A stretch of DNA of 64,000 nt from Modestobacter italicus (GCF_019799965.1 NZ_JABGCJ010000003.1:310001-374000), one strand, 5' to 3'. Shown: positions 55,642 through 64,000, counted from the stretch's first letter. Numbers and translations: made by a program. The notes: generated by a model from the letters alone, not told the origin.

Positions 55642-56607
55642 ATGGTCGGCGTGCACATCGTCGTACTCGCCGGAGGCGTCGGCGGCGCCCGCTTCCTGAC
55701 CGGCGTGCTCGCCGCGGCCCCCGGCGCCGAGGTCACCGCGGTGGTCAACACCGGCGACGACGTGACGATGCACGGCCTCCGGATCTGCCCCGACCTGGAC
55801 ACAGTGATGTACACGCTCGGTGACGGGATCGACGAGGAGCGCGGCTGGGGCCGCCGCGGCGAGAGCTGGGTCGTAAAGGACGAGCTCGCCGCCTACGGAG
55901 CTGAGCCCACCTGGTTCGGTCTGGGCGACCGCGACCTGGCCACGCACCTGGTGCGCACCCGGATGCTGGACGCGGGTTATCCGCTGTCCGACGTCACCGC
56001 GGCGCTGGCGCAGCGGTGGCAGCCCGGCGTGCGGCTGCTGCCGATGAGCGACCAGCGGGTGGAGACCCACGTCGTGGTCGACGACCCGGAGACCGGGCGT
56101 CCGCAGGCCCTGCACTTCCAGGAGTGGTGGGTGCGGCACCGGGCCGCCCTCGACGCCCGCAGCTTCGTCCAGGTCGGGGTGGACGAAGCCCGTCCCGCCC
56201 CCGGGGTCGTCGAGTCGCTCCGCAGCGCTGACGCGGTGCTGTTCGCCCCGTCCAACCCGGTGGTCTCGATCGGCACCGTGCTCGGGGTGCCGGGGATCCG
56301 GGACGCCGTCCAGGCGGCCGCCGGGCGGGTGGTCGGGGTGTCCCCCATCGTCGACGGCGCCGCGTTGCGCGGCATGGCCGACCGCTGCCTGCCGGTCGTC
56401 GGCGTCGAGGTCAGCGCGCAGGGCGTCGGCCGGCACTACGGCGCCCGCACCGACGGCGGCCTGCTTGACGCCTGGCTGGTGCACACCGGGGACGCGGCCA
56501 CCGTGCCCCGCGTCGACGTCCGGGCCGTCCCGCTCCTGATGAGCTCACCCGCGGCGACCCGGGACCTGGCCCGCGCAGCGCTGGACGCCGCCGGCATCGC
56601 TCCGTGA
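55642..56607 (+). CDS. fbiA: 2-phospho-L-lactate transferase FbiA (F420 synthesis)
   Basis: A protein of 321 residues of the CofD family, opening with [13 protein letters not shown] and showing [25 protein letters not shown] and [21 protein letters not shown]. In actinobacteria FbiA joins the activated phosphoenolpyruvate-derived guanyl compound to the deazaflavin Fo, giving dehydro-F420-0. The ATG at 55642 is listed; a GTG at 55651 is nearer the family N-terminus and lies 7 bp after CACGAT, so it may be the real start. Its stop overlaps fbiB by four bases. F420 serves PPOX-type enzymes such as that at 38241. Confidence 0.95.
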   Translation: MVGVHIVVLAGGVGGARFLTGVLAAAPGAEVTAVVNTGDDVTMHGLRICPDLDTVMYTLGDGIDEERGWGRRGESWVVKDELAAYGAEPTWFGLGDRDLATHLVRTRMLDAGYPLSDVTAALAQRWQPGVRLLPMSDQRVETHVVVDDPETGRPQALHFQEWWVRHRAALDARSFVQVGVDEARPAPGVVESLRSADAVLFAPSNPVVSIGTVLGVPGIRDAVQAAAGRVVGVSPIVDGAALRGMADRCLPVVGVEVSAQGVGRHYGARTDGGLLDAWLVHTGDAATVPRVDVRAVPLLMSSPAATRDLARAALDAAGIAP

Positions 56608-57671
56608 CCGACGTCGGCCCCCCGCCGGGGATCTCGGTGCACCCGGTGCCCGGGCTGCCGGAGTTCGCACCGGGCGACGACCTGGCCGCCGCGATCGCCG
56701 CGGGCGCACCGTGGCTGGCCGACGGCGACGTCGTGGTCGTCACCTCCAAGGCCGTCTCCAAGGTGGAGGGCAACCTGGTCCGGGTCGAGGCCGGCACCGA
56801 CCGGGAGGCGGCGCGGCAGCGGGCCATCGACGCCGAGACGGTCCGGGTGGTCGCCCGCCGCGGCCCGCTCAAGATCGTGGAGACCCGGCACGGCTGGGTG
56901 GTCGCCGCCGCCGGCATCGACGCCTCGAACGTCGCGGTCGATGCCCTGGTGCTGCTGCCGGCCGACGCGGACGAGTCCGCACGGCGGCTCCGCGACCGGC
57001 TGCGGGAGCTGCTCGGAGCGGACGTCACCGTCGTGGTGAGCGACACCTTCGGGCGCCCCTGGCGGGACGGCGTCACCGACGTGGCCATCGGCTCGGCGGG
57101 CCTGCCGGCGCTGGTCGACCACCGGGGTGCCGTCGACCCGCACGGCAACCGGCTGGAGACCACCCAGGTGGCGGTGGTCGACGAGCTCGCCGCCGCCGGC
57201 GACCTGGTGAAGGGCAAGCTGGCCGGCGTCCCCGTGGCCGTCGTCCGCGGACTACGGTTCGCGGTGCCGGAGCCCGACGCCGGAACCCGCCCGCTGGTGC
57301 GGCTCGGCGCCGGCGACCTGTTCGCCACCGGCACCCGCGACCTGGTCGCCAGCCGGCACCCCGCGGCCACGCTCACCCAACGGGACGGCGCCCTGGCCGC
57401 GGTCACCGAGGCGTTCCGCACCGCGGTGGCCGCCCTGCCCGAGTTCCCGGTCGTCTTCCGCTACGGCAGCGACGGGGACGGCGGGGACGTCGTCGACGTC
57501 CACCTGGCCGACCCGATCACGCCGGTCACCTCCCTGGCTCTCGGCGCGGTCGTCGGCGCGGCGCTGGTGCAGCTGCAGGCCGAGGGCTGGGCGACCCGGT
57601 GGGAGCCTGCTGCGACGTTCGGTGGGGCCTCACTGGCCGGACGCCTCCACCTGGGCGACACCCCCAACTGA
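56604..57671 (+). CDS. fbiB: F420 gamma-glutamyl ligase FbiB, short form
   Basis: A ligase of 355 residues. The N-terminal 245 are the CofE-like ligase domain (VVVVTSKAVSKVEGNLVRV, DTFGRPWRDGVTDVAIG, LVKGKLAGVPVAVVRGL) that adds glutamates to F420-0. The C-terminal 110 (VTSLALGAVVGAALVQLQAEGWATRW) are only part of the FMN-binding nitroreductase domain of mycobacterial FbiB (total 448), which reduces dehydro-F420-0. Loss of that domain would require another reductase. It starts with a GTG overlapping the fbiA stop. Confidence 0.93.
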   Translation: MTDVGPPPGISVHPVPGLPEFAPGDDLAAAIAAGAPWLADGDVVVVTSKAVSKVEGNLVRVEAGTDREAARQRAIDAETVRVVARRGPLKIVETRHGWVVAAAGIDASNVAVDALVLLPADADESARRLRDRLRELLGADVTVVVSDTFGRPWRDGVTDVAIGSAGLPALVDHRGAVDPHGNRLETTQVAVVDELAAAGDLVKGKLAGVPVAVVRGLRFAVPEPDAGTRPLVRLGAGDLFATGTRDLVASRHPAATLTQRDGALAAVTEAFRTAVAALPEFPVVFRYGSDGDGGDVVDVHLADPITPVTSLALGAVVGAALVQLQAEGWATRWEPAATFGGASLAGRLHLGDTPN

Positions 57672-57706
57672 GGGGGATCCCGGCTGGCGGAGCGCCTGCG
57701 GGTCGA

Positions 57707-57712
57707 TAGCGT
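57707..57712 (+). promoter_or_regulatory. -10 box for rfbC
   Basis: TAGCGT ends 7 bp before the GTG at 57720; leaderless transcript predicted. Confidence 0.6.
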
Positions 57713-57719
57713 CGGGGGG

Positions 57720-58322
57720 GTGCAGATCCGCGAGCTCGCCGTCCCCGACAGCTACGTGCTGGACCTCGTCCCGCACGGGGACAGCCGAGGCCGGTTCACC
57801 GAGTGGTACCGCGCCGACGTCCTCGCCGAGGCCACCGGGTTCGCACTCACGCTCGCCCAGGCCAACCACAGCGTCTCGGCCCGCGGCGCACTGCGCGGCG
57901 TCCACTTCGCCCTGGTGCCGCCCGGCCAGGCCAAGTACGTCTACTGCCCGGCGGGGCGGGTGCTCGACGTCGTCGTCGACGTCCGGCTCGACTCCCCTAC
58001 CTTCGGTGTGCACGACACCGTCCTGCTGGACAGCGAGCAGCCGCGCGCCGTCTACCTCGCCGAGGGGCTGGGGCACGCGTTCGTGTCACTGGCCGACCAC
58101 AGCTCGGTGACGTACCTGGTCTCCACGGGCTACTCCCCGGGGCGCGAGTTCGGCGTCCACCCGATGGACCCGGACCTCGGCCTGCCCTGGCCGGCCGACG
58201 TCGACTTCGAGCTGTCCGCCAAGGACACCGCGGCGCCCACTCTGGCCCAGGCCCGCGACAAAGGCCTGCTGCCCACCATGGCGGAGTGCGCCGCCCGTTA
58301 CGCCGAGCTCCGTGGCGCCTGA
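57720..58322 (+). CDS. rfbC: dTDP-4-dehydrorhamnose 3,5-epimerase (RmlC)
   Basis: A cupin-fold enzyme of 200 residues. It shows SRGRFTEWYRADVL near the start, ALRGVHFALVPPGQAKYVYCPAGRVLDVVVDVR (active-site His and Lys region), LAEGLGHAFVSLADHSSVTYLVS and the Tyr near YSPGREFG. It epimerises the 3 and 5 positions of the dTDP-4-keto sugar, step 3 of dTDP-L-rhamnose synthesis. The other three genes lie within 3 kb, but on separate transcripts. Its end overlaps the terminator shared with rfbD. Confidence 0.94.
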   Translation: MQIRELAVPDSYVLDLVPHGDSRGRFTEWYRADVLAEATGFALTLAQANHSVSARGALRGVHFALVPPGQAKYVYCPAGRVLDVVVDVRLDSPTFGVHDTVLLDSEQPRAVYLAEGLGHAFVSLADHSSVTYLVSTGYSPGREFGVHPMDPDLGLPWPADVDFELSAKDTAAPTLAQARDKGLLPTMAECAARYAELRGA

Positions 58323-58365
58323 CCTCATCGGACGTGTCGGCCGACACGGCCGCCGATGAGGTCAG
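58319..58365. terminator. Shared terminator between convergent rfbC and rfbD
   Basis: CTGACCTCATCGG (58319-58331) pairs with CCGATGAGGTCAG (58353-58365) over 13 bp, with a second palindrome GTGTCGGCCGACAC in the loop. The two arms contain the stop codons of both genes, so it works on both strands and fully occupies the 39-bp gap. Confidence 0.85.
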
Positions 58366-59255
58366 GCGCGCAGGGCGCCGAGCTCCCGCAGGCAGTTCCG
58401 CAACGCGTCGGGCCAGGCCGGGAGCGGCGTGAGGCCCACGGCGCGCCAGCGGGTCGGGTCCAGCACGCTGAACGCCGGCCGGGGCGCCGGGCGGGGAAAC
58501 GCCTCGGTGGTGGTCGGGAGCACCCGGTCCGGGTCGGCACCGGCGAGCTCGAAGACCGCACGGGCCAGGCCGAACCAGGTCGTCGTGCCGCTGTTGGTGG
58601 CGTGCAGGACGCCCCCGACCGGCGCGAGCGCCGCGTCGACCAGCCCCCGGGCCAGGTCGGTGGACCAGGTGGGGCTCCCCATCTGGTCGTCGACGACGGA
58701 GACGGTCGGCCGCTCCGCCTCCAGCCGCAGCATCGTGCGCACGAAGTTCCTGCCGTGCGCGGCGTACACCCAGGCGGTGCGCACGATGGCGCTGTCACCG
58801 CCCGCCGCCTGGACCGCCCGCTCCCCGGCCAGCTTGGTCCGCCCGTAGGCGCTGCGCGGGGCGGGCTCGTCGTCGACCCGGTACGGCTCGGTCGCGGCCC
58901 CGTCGAAGACGTAGTCGGTGGAGACGTGCACCAGGCGACCGCGACCGGCCAGCTCCTCGGCCAGCCAGCCCGGCGCCTGCCCGTTCACCTTCAGGGCGGT
59001 CGCCTCGTCCTCCTCGGCGGCGTCCACGGCGGTGTACGCGGCCGCGTTGACCACCACAGCGCGTCGTCCGCCCGCGTCGTCCAGCCACGTCCGCACCGCC
59101 GCGCGGACCCCCTGCTCGTCGGTGAGGTCCACCCGGTCGCGGCCCCACGCGGTCACGGTGTCCCCGGCTCGGTGGGCGAGCACCGCCTGCAGGTCGGTGC
59201 CCAACTGCCCCCGAGCGCCGGTGACGAGCCATTGCGTGTTCTCCGTCGCGCTCAC
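58362..59255 (-). CDS. rfbD: dTDP-4-dehydrorhamnose reductase (RmlD)
   Basis: A Rossmann-fold enzyme of 297 residues with NADPH loop GARGQLG near residue 13, VNAAAYTAVDAAEED, HVSTDYVFDGAATEPYRVDDEPAP and catalytic YGRTKLAGE (Tyr-xxx-Lys), followed by RTAWVYAAHGRNFVRTML. It makes the last step to dTDP-L-rhamnose. The GTG at 59255 overlaps the rfbB stop by four bases, so rfbB and rfbD are coupled. Typical RmlD length is 290-310. Confidence 0.95.
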   Translation of the reverse strand: MSATENTQWLVTGARGQLGTDLQAVLAHRAGDTVTAWGRDRVDLTDEQGVRAAVRTWLDDAGGRRAVVVNAAAYTAVDAAEEDEATALKVNGQAPGWLAEELAGRGRLVHVSTDYVFDGAATEPYRVDDEPAPRSAYGRTKLAGERAVQAAGGDSAIVRTAWVYAAHGRNFVRTMLRLEAERPTVSVVDDQMGSPTWSTDLARGLVDAALAPVGGVLHATNSGTTTWFGLARAVFELAGADPDRVLPTTTEAFPRPAPRPAFSVLDPTRWRAVGLTPLPAWPDALRNCLRELGALRA

Positions 59256-60247
59256 GAGCGGGCCGTGGCCGCGGTGGCCTTCAGCGGCTCCCACCATGCG
59301 CGGTTGTCCCGGTACCACTGGACGGTCAGCGCGAGCCCGTCCTCGAAGGACATCCGGGGGGCGTAGCCGAGCGCACTCGTCTTCGAGTAGTCGACCGAGT
59401 AGCGCAGGTCGTGCCCGCCGCCCCGGGGGTCGACGATGTGGTCGACGTAGCTCCAGTCGCGGCCGGTGGCCTCCAGCAGCTTCTCGGTCAGCTCCTTGTT
59501 CGACAGCTCGCGGCCGCCGCCGATGTTGTAGAACTCGCCCGGCTCGCCCTTCTCCAGCACCAGCTGGATGCCGCGGCAGTGGTCGTCGACGAACAGCCAG
59601 TCGCGCACGTTCGCGCCCTCGCCGTACAGCGGCACCTTGTGCCCGTCGAGCAGGTTGGTGACGAACAGCGGGATGACCTTCTCCGGGAAGTGGTACGGCC
59701 CGTAGTTGTTGCTGCACCGGGTGACCGAGATGTCCATCCCGTAGGTCTTCGCGTAGGCCCGCGCGATCAGATCGCTGCCCGCCTTGGACGCCGAGTACGG
59801 CGAGTTCGGCTCGAGGAGGTGGTCCTCGGTCCACGAGCCCTCGTCGATCGAGCCGTAGACCTCGTCGGTGGAGACGTGCACGACCCGCCCGACCCCGGCC
59901 CGCAGGGCGGACTCGAAGAGCTGCTGGGAACCCAGCACGTTGGTCAGCACGAAGCCCGCCGCGCCGGTGATCGACCGATCGACGTGCGACTCGGCGGCGA
60001 AGTGGACCACCGCGTCGTGCCCGGGGAGAACGGCGTCCAGGTCCTCGGCCGAGCAGATGTCGCCCTGGACGAACCGGTACCGCGGGCTGTCGGCCACCGG
60101 CGCGAGGTTGGCGAGGTTGCCGGCGTAGGTCAGCTTGTCGAAGACGGTGACCTCGGCGTCCTCGAATCCGGGGTAGCCACGGGTGAGCATCGTCCGTACG
60201 TAGTGGGAGCCGATGAAACCGGCACCGCCGGTGACCAGGACGCGCAT
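59252..60247 (-). CDS. rfbB: dTDP-glucose 4,6-dehydratase (RmlB)
   Basis: An SDR enzyme of 331 residues with NAD loop GGAGFIGS (about 7-14), STDEVYGS, catalytic YSASKAGSD, NNYGPYHFPEKVIPLF and RDWLFVDDHCRGI. It oxidises and dehydrates dTDP-glucose, step 2 of the rhamnose pathway. The ATG at 60247 has no ribosome binding site, but a TACCGT box 7 bp upstream; an in-frame TTG at 60265 is rejected. It is divergent from rfbA. Confidence 0.96.
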   Translation of the reverse strand: MRVLVTGGAGFIGSHYVRTMLTRGYPGFEDAEVTVFDKLTYAGNLANLAPVADSPRYRFVQGDICSAEDLDAVLPGHDAVVHFAAESHVDRSITGAAGFVLTNVLGSQQLFESALRAGVGRVVHVSTDEVYGSIDEGSWTEDHLLEPNSPYSASKAGSDLIARAYAKTYGMDISVTRCSNNYGPYHFPEKVIPLFVTNLLDGHKVPLYGEGANVRDWLFVDDHCRGIQLVLEKGEPGEFYNIGGGRELSNKELTEKLLEATGRDWSYVDHIVDPRGGGHDLRYSVDYSKTSALGYAPRMSFEDGLALTVQWYRDNRAWWEPLKATAATARS

Positions 60248-60254
60248 GGCCGGA

Positions 60255-60260
60255 ACGGTA
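60255..60260 (-). promoter_or_regulatory. -10 box for rfbB
   Basis: Minus-strand TACCGT ends 7 bp before the ATG at 60247; leaderless transcript predicted. Confidence 0.6.
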
Positions 60261-60348
60261 GTCAACCAACTGCTCCGCCGGACCCCCGAACGGCGCGAAC
60301 GGCATCCCGCCGAGTGGGCGATCCTCCCCTGCCGACGCCGCCCACCTC

Positions 60349-60354
60349 TAGGGT
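60349..60354 (+). promoter_or_regulatory. -10 box for rfbA
   Basis: TAGGGT ends 6 bp before the GTG at 60361; leaderless transcript predicted. Confidence 0.6.
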
Positions 60355-60360
60355 CGCCTG

Positions 60361-61224
60361 GTGCGCGGGATCATCCTGGCCGGTGGGACCGGCAGTCGTC
60401 TGTGGCCGATCACCCTGGGCGTGAGCAAGCAGCTCATGCCGGTCTACGACAAGCCGATGATCTACTACCCGCTGTCCACCCTGATGATGGCCGGGATCCG
60501 CGAGGTCCTGGTCATCACCACCCCCGAGGACCGCGACTCGTTCGCCCGGCTGCTGGGGGACGGTGGCCGGCTGGGCATGCGGATCGACTACGCGGTCCAG
60601 CCCCGGCCCGAGGGCCTGGCGCAGGCCTTCCTCATCGGTGCAGACTTCCTCGACGGGCAGGCCGCCGCGCTGGTGCTCGGCGACAACATCTTCTACGGGG
60701 CGGGGCTGGGCACCGCCCTGTCCCGGCTGCCCGGGCCCGACGGCGGGCACGTCTTCGCTTACCACGTCGCCAACCCGCAGGCGTACGGCGTCGTCGAGTT
60801 CGACGACGCAGGCCGCGTGCTGTCCATCGAGGAGAAGCCGGTCACCCCGAAGAGCTCCTACGCCGTGCCCGGGCTGTACTTCTTCGGTCCCGACGTGGTC
60901 GACGTGGCCCGCGGGATCACGCCCAGCGCGCGCGGCGAGCTGGAGATCACCGCGGTCAACGAGCACTACCTGCGCCAGGATCGGCTCACCGTCACGGTGC
61001 TGGACCGGGGCACCGCCTGGCTGGACACCGGCACCTTCGCCTCGCTGCGGCAGGCCACCGAGTTCGTCTCGGTCGTGGAGGAACGCCAGGGCCTCAAGAT
61101 CGGCTGCATCGAGGAGGTGGCATGGCGCAACGGTTGGCTGGACGACGACGGTCTGCGCGCCGCCGCCGAGCCGCTGGCCAAGAGCGGCTACGGCAACTAC
61201 CTGCTGGGCCTGCTCGGCAGCTGA
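60361..61224 (+). CDS. rfbA: Glucose-1-phosphate thymidylyltransferase (RmlA)
   Basis: A nucleotidyltransferase of 287 residues opening with [16 protein letters not shown], followed by [36 protein letters not shown] and [16 protein letters not shown]. It is the first and regulated step of dTDP-rhamnose synthesis, making dTDP-glucose. Rhamnose links arabinogalactan to peptidoglycan in mycolata and decorates other envelopes. The GTG at 60361 has a TAGGGT box 6 bp upstream. It is divergent from rfbB. Confidence 0.96.
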   Translation: MRGIILAGGTGSRLWPITLGVSKQLMPVYDKPMIYYPLSTLMMAGIREVLVITTPEDRDSFARLLGDGGRLGMRIDYAVQPRPEGLAQAFLIGADFLDGQAAALVLGDNIFYGAGLGTALSRLPGPDGGHVFAYHVANPQAYGVVEFDDAGRVLSIEEKPVTPKSSYAVPGLYFFGPDVVDVARGITPSARGELEITAVNEHYLRQDRLTVTVLDRGTAWLDTGTFASLRQATEFVSVVEERQGLKIGCIEEVAWRNGWLDDDGLRAAAEPLAKSGYGNYLLGLLGS

Positions 61225-61230
61225 GCCGGC

Positions 61231-62166
61231 TCAGATCGAACGGTAGTGGGTTGGGGCCATGCGGGGGCCCCGCTTGGGCGGCATGCTGCCGCCGACCTCG
61301 AGCAGCCGGACGACGCGCTGCCGGTGCCCCCGCCAGGGTTCCAGCAGCTCGAGCATCCCGGCGTCGTCCGTCTTGCGGCCGGCCAGCGACCAGCCGACCA
61401 GGTTCTTCAGGTGGTAGTCGCCCACGCTCACCGAGTCCGGGCATCCGACGGCGCGCTGGGCCACCTCGGCGGCCGTCCACACGCCGATGCCGGGCACCGA
61501 CTGGAGCCGGCGGCGAAGGTCGTCGCAGTCGTCGTGGACGGTGGCCTCCAGCCGGGAGGCGACCGAGGCGACCGCGCGCAGCGCCCGGCGGCGGGCGCCG
61601 TCGAGGCCACACCCGTGCCACTGCCAGTCGGTCACTGCCAGCACCCGTTCGGCCGACGGCACGACCCACATCCCGGACGGCGCCGGCCCGGGGGCCGGCT
61701 CCCCAGCCAGCCGCAGCAGCTCGCGGAACGTGCGGTGCGCCTCGAGCCCGGTGACCTTCTGCTCCAGGACGGCGGGCAGGAGGGCGTCCCACACCCGGCC
61801 GGTGCTGCCCAGCCGCAGCCAGGGCGCCCCACGGTGCAGCCGGGCGACGAGCGGGTGCGGGCTGGGGTCGAAGTCGTCGGCCTGGTCGCCTGCTCCGAGC
61901 CAGCGCGGCGCGGCCTCCCCCGCCCACTCCGCGCCCGGACCCCACGCCTGCACCCGGATGGCCGCGGCCCCACCGGTCAGCCGCACGGTGGCCGGGCCGT
62001 CGGGCGTCGTCGTCGTCCGCCAGACGCCGTCCTCGGCGTAACGCAGCGTCGGGTCGCCGGTCCCGCGGCGGTCCCGGGACAGCGTGCGGCGCACGTCCAG
62101 CGGCCAGTCCGGCGACCAGACCTGGTCGTACACCGGCGCGTCGACCGCCAGCACCTGCTCCCCCAC
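61231..62166 (-). CDS. DNA-3-methyladenine glycosylase family protein (AlkA-like)
   Basis: This 311-residue protein has the HhH-GPD fold of AlkA/Ogg-type glycosylases. It has helix-hairpin-helix LQSVPGIGVWTAAEVAQRAVG with the catalytic Asp in DSVSVGDYHL, and an N-terminal AlkA-like beta domain (LDVRRTLSRDRRGTGDPTLRYAEDGVWRTT). It excises alkylated bases, which suits the alkyltransferase-like protein at 201-509 as another alkyl-damage gene. The GTG at 62166 follows GGGGGAG with 6-bp spacing. It starts 24 bp past the SDR stop on the same strand. Confidence 0.88.
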   Translation of the reverse strand: MGEQVLAVDAPVYDQVWSPDWPLDVRRTLSRDRRGTGDPTLRYAEDGVWRTTTTPDGPATVRLTGGAAAIRVQAWGPGAEWAGEAAPRWLGAGDQADDFDPSPHPLVARLHRGAPWLRLGSTGRVWDALLPAVLEQKVTGLEAHRTFRELLRLAGEPAPGPAPSGMWVVPSAERVLAVTDWQWHGCGLDGARRRALRAVASVASRLEATVHDDCDDLRRRLQSVPGIGVWTAAEVAQRAVGCPDSVSVGDYHLKNLVGWSLAGRKTDDAGMLELLEPWRGHRQRVVRLLEVGGSMPPKRGPRMAPTHYRSI

Positions 62167-62189
62167 CGTCGTCTCCCCCGGGCCGGTCG

Positions 62190-62960
62190 TCAGCGCGGCG
62201 CCATCCGCAGGGCGCCGTCCATCCGGATGACCTCGCCGTTCAGGTAGCCGTGCCGGACGACGTCCAGGGCCAGCTCGGCGAAGTCCTCCGGGCGGCCCAG
62301 CCGCTTCGGGAACGGGATGCCGGCGGCCAGCGCGGTGCGCGCCTCCTCCGGGAGGGACGCCAGCAGCGGCGTGTCGACCAGCCCCGGCGCGATGGTGCAC
62401 ACCCGGACCCCGACCGAGGCCAGGTCCCGGGCGGCCGGCAGGGTGAGGCCCACGATCCCGCCCTTGGATGCGGCGTATGCGATCTGCCCGATCTGGCCGT
62501 CGTAGGCGGCGATCGAGGCGGTGTTCACGATGACGCCGCGCTCGCCCTCGTCGTCGGGCTCGGTACGGGCCATCGCCGCGGCCGCCAGTCTCAGCACGTT
62601 GAAGGTGCCCACCAGGTTCACCATCACGGTGCGGGTGAAGGCCGGCAGCTCGTGCGCCGAGCCGTCCCGGGCGAGCACCCGCTGGGCCCAGCCGATGCCC
62701 GCACAGTTGACGGCGATCCGCAGCGGCCGGTCCTTGCCGGTGGCGTCCTCGATCGCCCCCTGCACCGACGACTCGTCGGTGACGTCGGTGCGGACGAACG
62801 TCGTGTGCCCACCCAGCTCGGTGGCCAGCGCGGCGCCGCGCTCCTCCTGCAGGTCGAGGACCGTGACCGCGACCCCCACCGCGGTCAGCGCGCGGGTGGT
62901 GGCCTCTCCGAGGCCGGAGGCCCCTCCGGTGACGACAGCGGCGACGTCGAGGTTCTTCAT
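62190..62960 (-). CDS. SDR dehydrogenase, HSD17B10-like 3-hydroxyacyl-CoA type
   Basis: A short-chain dehydrogenase of 256 residues: NAD loop TGGASGLGE (11-19), NCAGIGWA, NTASIAAYDGQIGQIAYAASKGGIVGLT with catalytic Ser, Tyr and Lys, and PGLVDTPLLASLPEEAR then LNGEVIRMDGALRMAPR. The last segment and overall pattern fit type II 3-hydroxyacyl-CoA dehydrogenases used in fatty acid or branched-chain breakdown. The ATG at 62960 is chosen since a TAACCT box lies 7 bp upstream; an extension to 63041 would cross that promoter. Confidence 0.92.
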   Translation of the reverse strand: MKNLDVAAVVTGGASGLGEATTRALTAVGVAVTVLDLQEERGAALATELGGHTTFVRTDVTDESSVQGAIEDATGKDRPLRIAVNCAGIGWAQRVLARDGSAHELPAFTRTVMVNLVGTFNVLRLAAAAMARTEPDDEGERGVIVNTASIAAYDGQIGQIAYAASKGGIVGLTLPAARDLASVGVRVCTIAPGLVDTPLLASLPEEARTALAAGIPFPKRLGRPEDFAELALDVVRHGYLNGEVIRMDGALRMAPR

Positions 62961-62967
62961 GCACCCG

Positions 62968-62973
62968 AGGTTA
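62968..62973 (-). promoter_or_regulatory. -10 box for the SDR gene
   Basis: Minus-strand TAACCT ends 7 bp before the ATG at 62960; leaderless transcript predicted. Confidence 0.6.
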
Positions 62974-63045
62974 GCCAGCACCGTCGGCTCAGCACTGCGC
63001 GAGTCACGAGCCGGCGCGGTCCCGAGCCCTGCACGGTGCACGAGG

Positions 63046-63426
63046 TCAGGGGAACGTGCCCTGGGTCCGTGGTCCCGACTGCGCTCGCTGCTCGGCGAGC
63101 CGTGCTTCCGCCTCGGTCAGAGCGACCGCACGGGCCAGCATGACGATCCGCGACTCCTGTTCGCGGAACCGGACGCTGGTGCTGCCGACCAGGTAGATGA
63201 AGGCCAGCGCCAGTCCGTAGAGCATCAGGTCCGTTCCCCGGGTGACCCCCACGACGTCGGCCGCCGCCTGGAGGAGGTCGGGGAAGAGCACCGCGATCGC
63301 CCCGGCGACGACGGTCAACCCGGCGAAGATCTTGCGTCGGGCCTGGCCGCGCAGCGACGACCTGGCCCTCAACGACAGGACGACGGCCGCCACCAGCGCC
63401 GGCACGAGAAGCCACTTGATGATCAC
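63046..63426 (-). CDS. DUF2304 small membrane protein
   Basis: A protein of 126 residues with an opening helix (IIKWLLVPALVAAVVLSL), a second (FAGLTVVAGAIAVLFPDLL), a third (LMLYGLALAFIYLVG) and a coiled-coil tail (RFREQESRIVMLARAVALTEAEARLAEQRA). That is the DUF2304 pattern. These proteins are found with glycosyltransferases and Wzy-like genes and may help flip or position lipid-linked sugars. The GTG at 63426 overlaps the glycosyltransferase stop by four bases, so the two are coupled. Confidence 0.88.
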   Translation of the reverse strand: MIIKWLLVPALVAAVVLSLRARSSLRGQARRKIFAGLTVVAGAIAVLFPDLLQAAADVVGVTRGTDLMLYGLALAFIYLVGSTSVRFREQESRIVMLARAVALTEAEARLAEQRAQSGPRTQGTFP

Positions 63427-64000
63427 TTGCGCCGCCCGTGGCTGACCCGGTGGGAGAGCGTGTCGACCAAGATGTTGACGCTGTTGAGCAAGGGCTGGCC
63501 CTTCGAGCGCGAGTAGTCCGTGTAGAGGATGTGCACCGGATACTCGATGATCTTGTTCTGCGGGCGGGTCAGGAAGTACTCCAGCTCCGAGGCGTAGGCC
63601 ATGCCCGCGTGGGAGAGCTTGATCTGCGACGCGATGTCGCGTGTGACGATGCGCAGGCCGTTGTGGGCGTCCGTCAGCCGCGTGCCGGCGCCACGGTTGA
63701 GCAGCTTCGTCGCAGTCCGCAGCATCAGACTGCGCAGCCAGCTCATCTCCGTCTTCCCGTCCAGGAACCGCGAGCCGATGACCACGTCGTGCCCCTGGCG
63801 GATCAGCCGGATCATGCCCAGCAGGTCGTCGATCTGGTGCTGACCGTCGGCATCGAAGCACGCCACGTAGCGGGCGTCGGTGAAACGCAACGCTGCCTCG
63901 TACCCGGTCTGCAGGGCTCCACCGGCGCCCAGGTTGACCGGGTGCGTCACGCGCAGCGCTCCGGTCTTGTCGATCTCGTCTGCGGACGCGTCCGTGGACG
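63423..64000 (-). CDS. Family 2 glycosyltransferase, C-terminal part
   Basis: The gene enters from the right edge; its start is outside. The visible 190 or so residues have NLGAGGALQTGYEAAL, the DxD-type metal site in YVACFDADGQHQIDDLLGM, IGSRFLDG and a final segment DYSRSKGQPLLNSVNILVDTL. That is the pattern of polyprenol-phosphate sugar transferases (DPM1/GtrB-like). Coupled to DUF2304, it probably makes a lipid-linked sugar for surface polysaccharide. A partner flippase or polymerase may lie beyond the window. Confidence 0.9.
   Translation of the reverse strand, partial: STDASADEIDKTGALRVTHPVNLGAGGALQTGYEAALRFTDARYVACFDADGQHQIDDLLGMIRLIRQGHDVVIGSRFLDGKTEMSWLRSLMLRTATKLLNRGAGTRLTDAHNGLRIVTRDIASQIKLSHAGMAYASELEYFLTRPQNKIIEYPVHILYTDYSRSKGQPLLNSVNILVDTLSHRVSHGRRK

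Overview
The window is about 64 kb of very GC-rich, gene-dense actinobacterial chromosome. MtrAB-LpqB, WhiB2, MoeZ, coenzyme F420 genes, an MtrA-linked ahcY, and the gene order match the Mycobacterium tuberculosis Rv3202c-Rv3266 neighbourhood in several blocks. The protein style (Pro/Gly/Ala-rich linkers, GTG starts) suggests a member of the Geodermatophilaceae (Blastococcus, Modestobacter, Geodermatophilus). That family placement is an inference from style and synteny, not a search result. I see no tRNA, rRNA, CRISPR array, insertion sequence or prophage.

Block 1 (1-13.5 kb) is syntenic with Rv3202c-Rv3212. It holds the N-terminus of a UvrD/RecB-like helicase, an alkyltransferase-like protein, moeZ, a DUF3152 metalloprotease-like protein, a TetR regulator with a visible operator, DUF3107 (TB9.4-like), a ferritin-like protein, the DEAD-box helicase rhlE and a beta-propeller membrane protein. 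An ABC exporter pair sits inside this block.

Block 2 (13.5-34.3 kb) is a more lineage-specific stretch. It holds hydrolase/MpaB genes, the lysG-lysE export pair with a glyoxalase gene fragment behind it, a RecB-like nuclease, PHP and PH-domain proteins, Nudix and MaoC enzymes, and an HTTM membrane protein with its small partner. It also holds a WXG100 protein divergent from a giant FHA-FtsK/EccC ATPase, a wax-ester-synthase-like protein, and a CpaE/SAF-domain pair followed by a small excisionase-like regulator and a LysM protein.

Block 3 (34.4-51.8 kb) returns to mycobacterial order: the Rv3235-family protein, secA, hpf, comF, lpqB-mtrB-mtrA, ahcY, manA, a SIS-domain isomerase, a Trm112-like protein, manB and DUF3499. 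Block 4 (51.9-64 kb) holds a degenerate metallopeptidase, a Wzz-like three-helix membrane protein, whiB2, fbiA-fbiB and all four dTDP-rhamnose genes (rfbC, rfbD, rfbB, rfbA). It ends with an AlkA-type glycosylase, an SDR dehydrogenase, DUF2304 and a family 2 glycosyltransferase that runs off the window.

Themes that tie the window together are envelope construction and its control: mannose and rhamnose activation, Sec export, MtrAB-LpqB, chain-length and glycosyltransferase genes. Gene expression signals are unusually readable. Many genes have a TANNNT box 6-9 bp before the start codon, which suggests leaderless transcripts. Operon partners often share a GTGA, ATGA or TGATG junction, and convergent genes share GC-rich hairpins. 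The least explained parts are the HTTM pair, the orphan WXG100/FtsK pair, the orphan CpaE/SAF group and the Wzz-like protein with its convergently overlapping neighbour.
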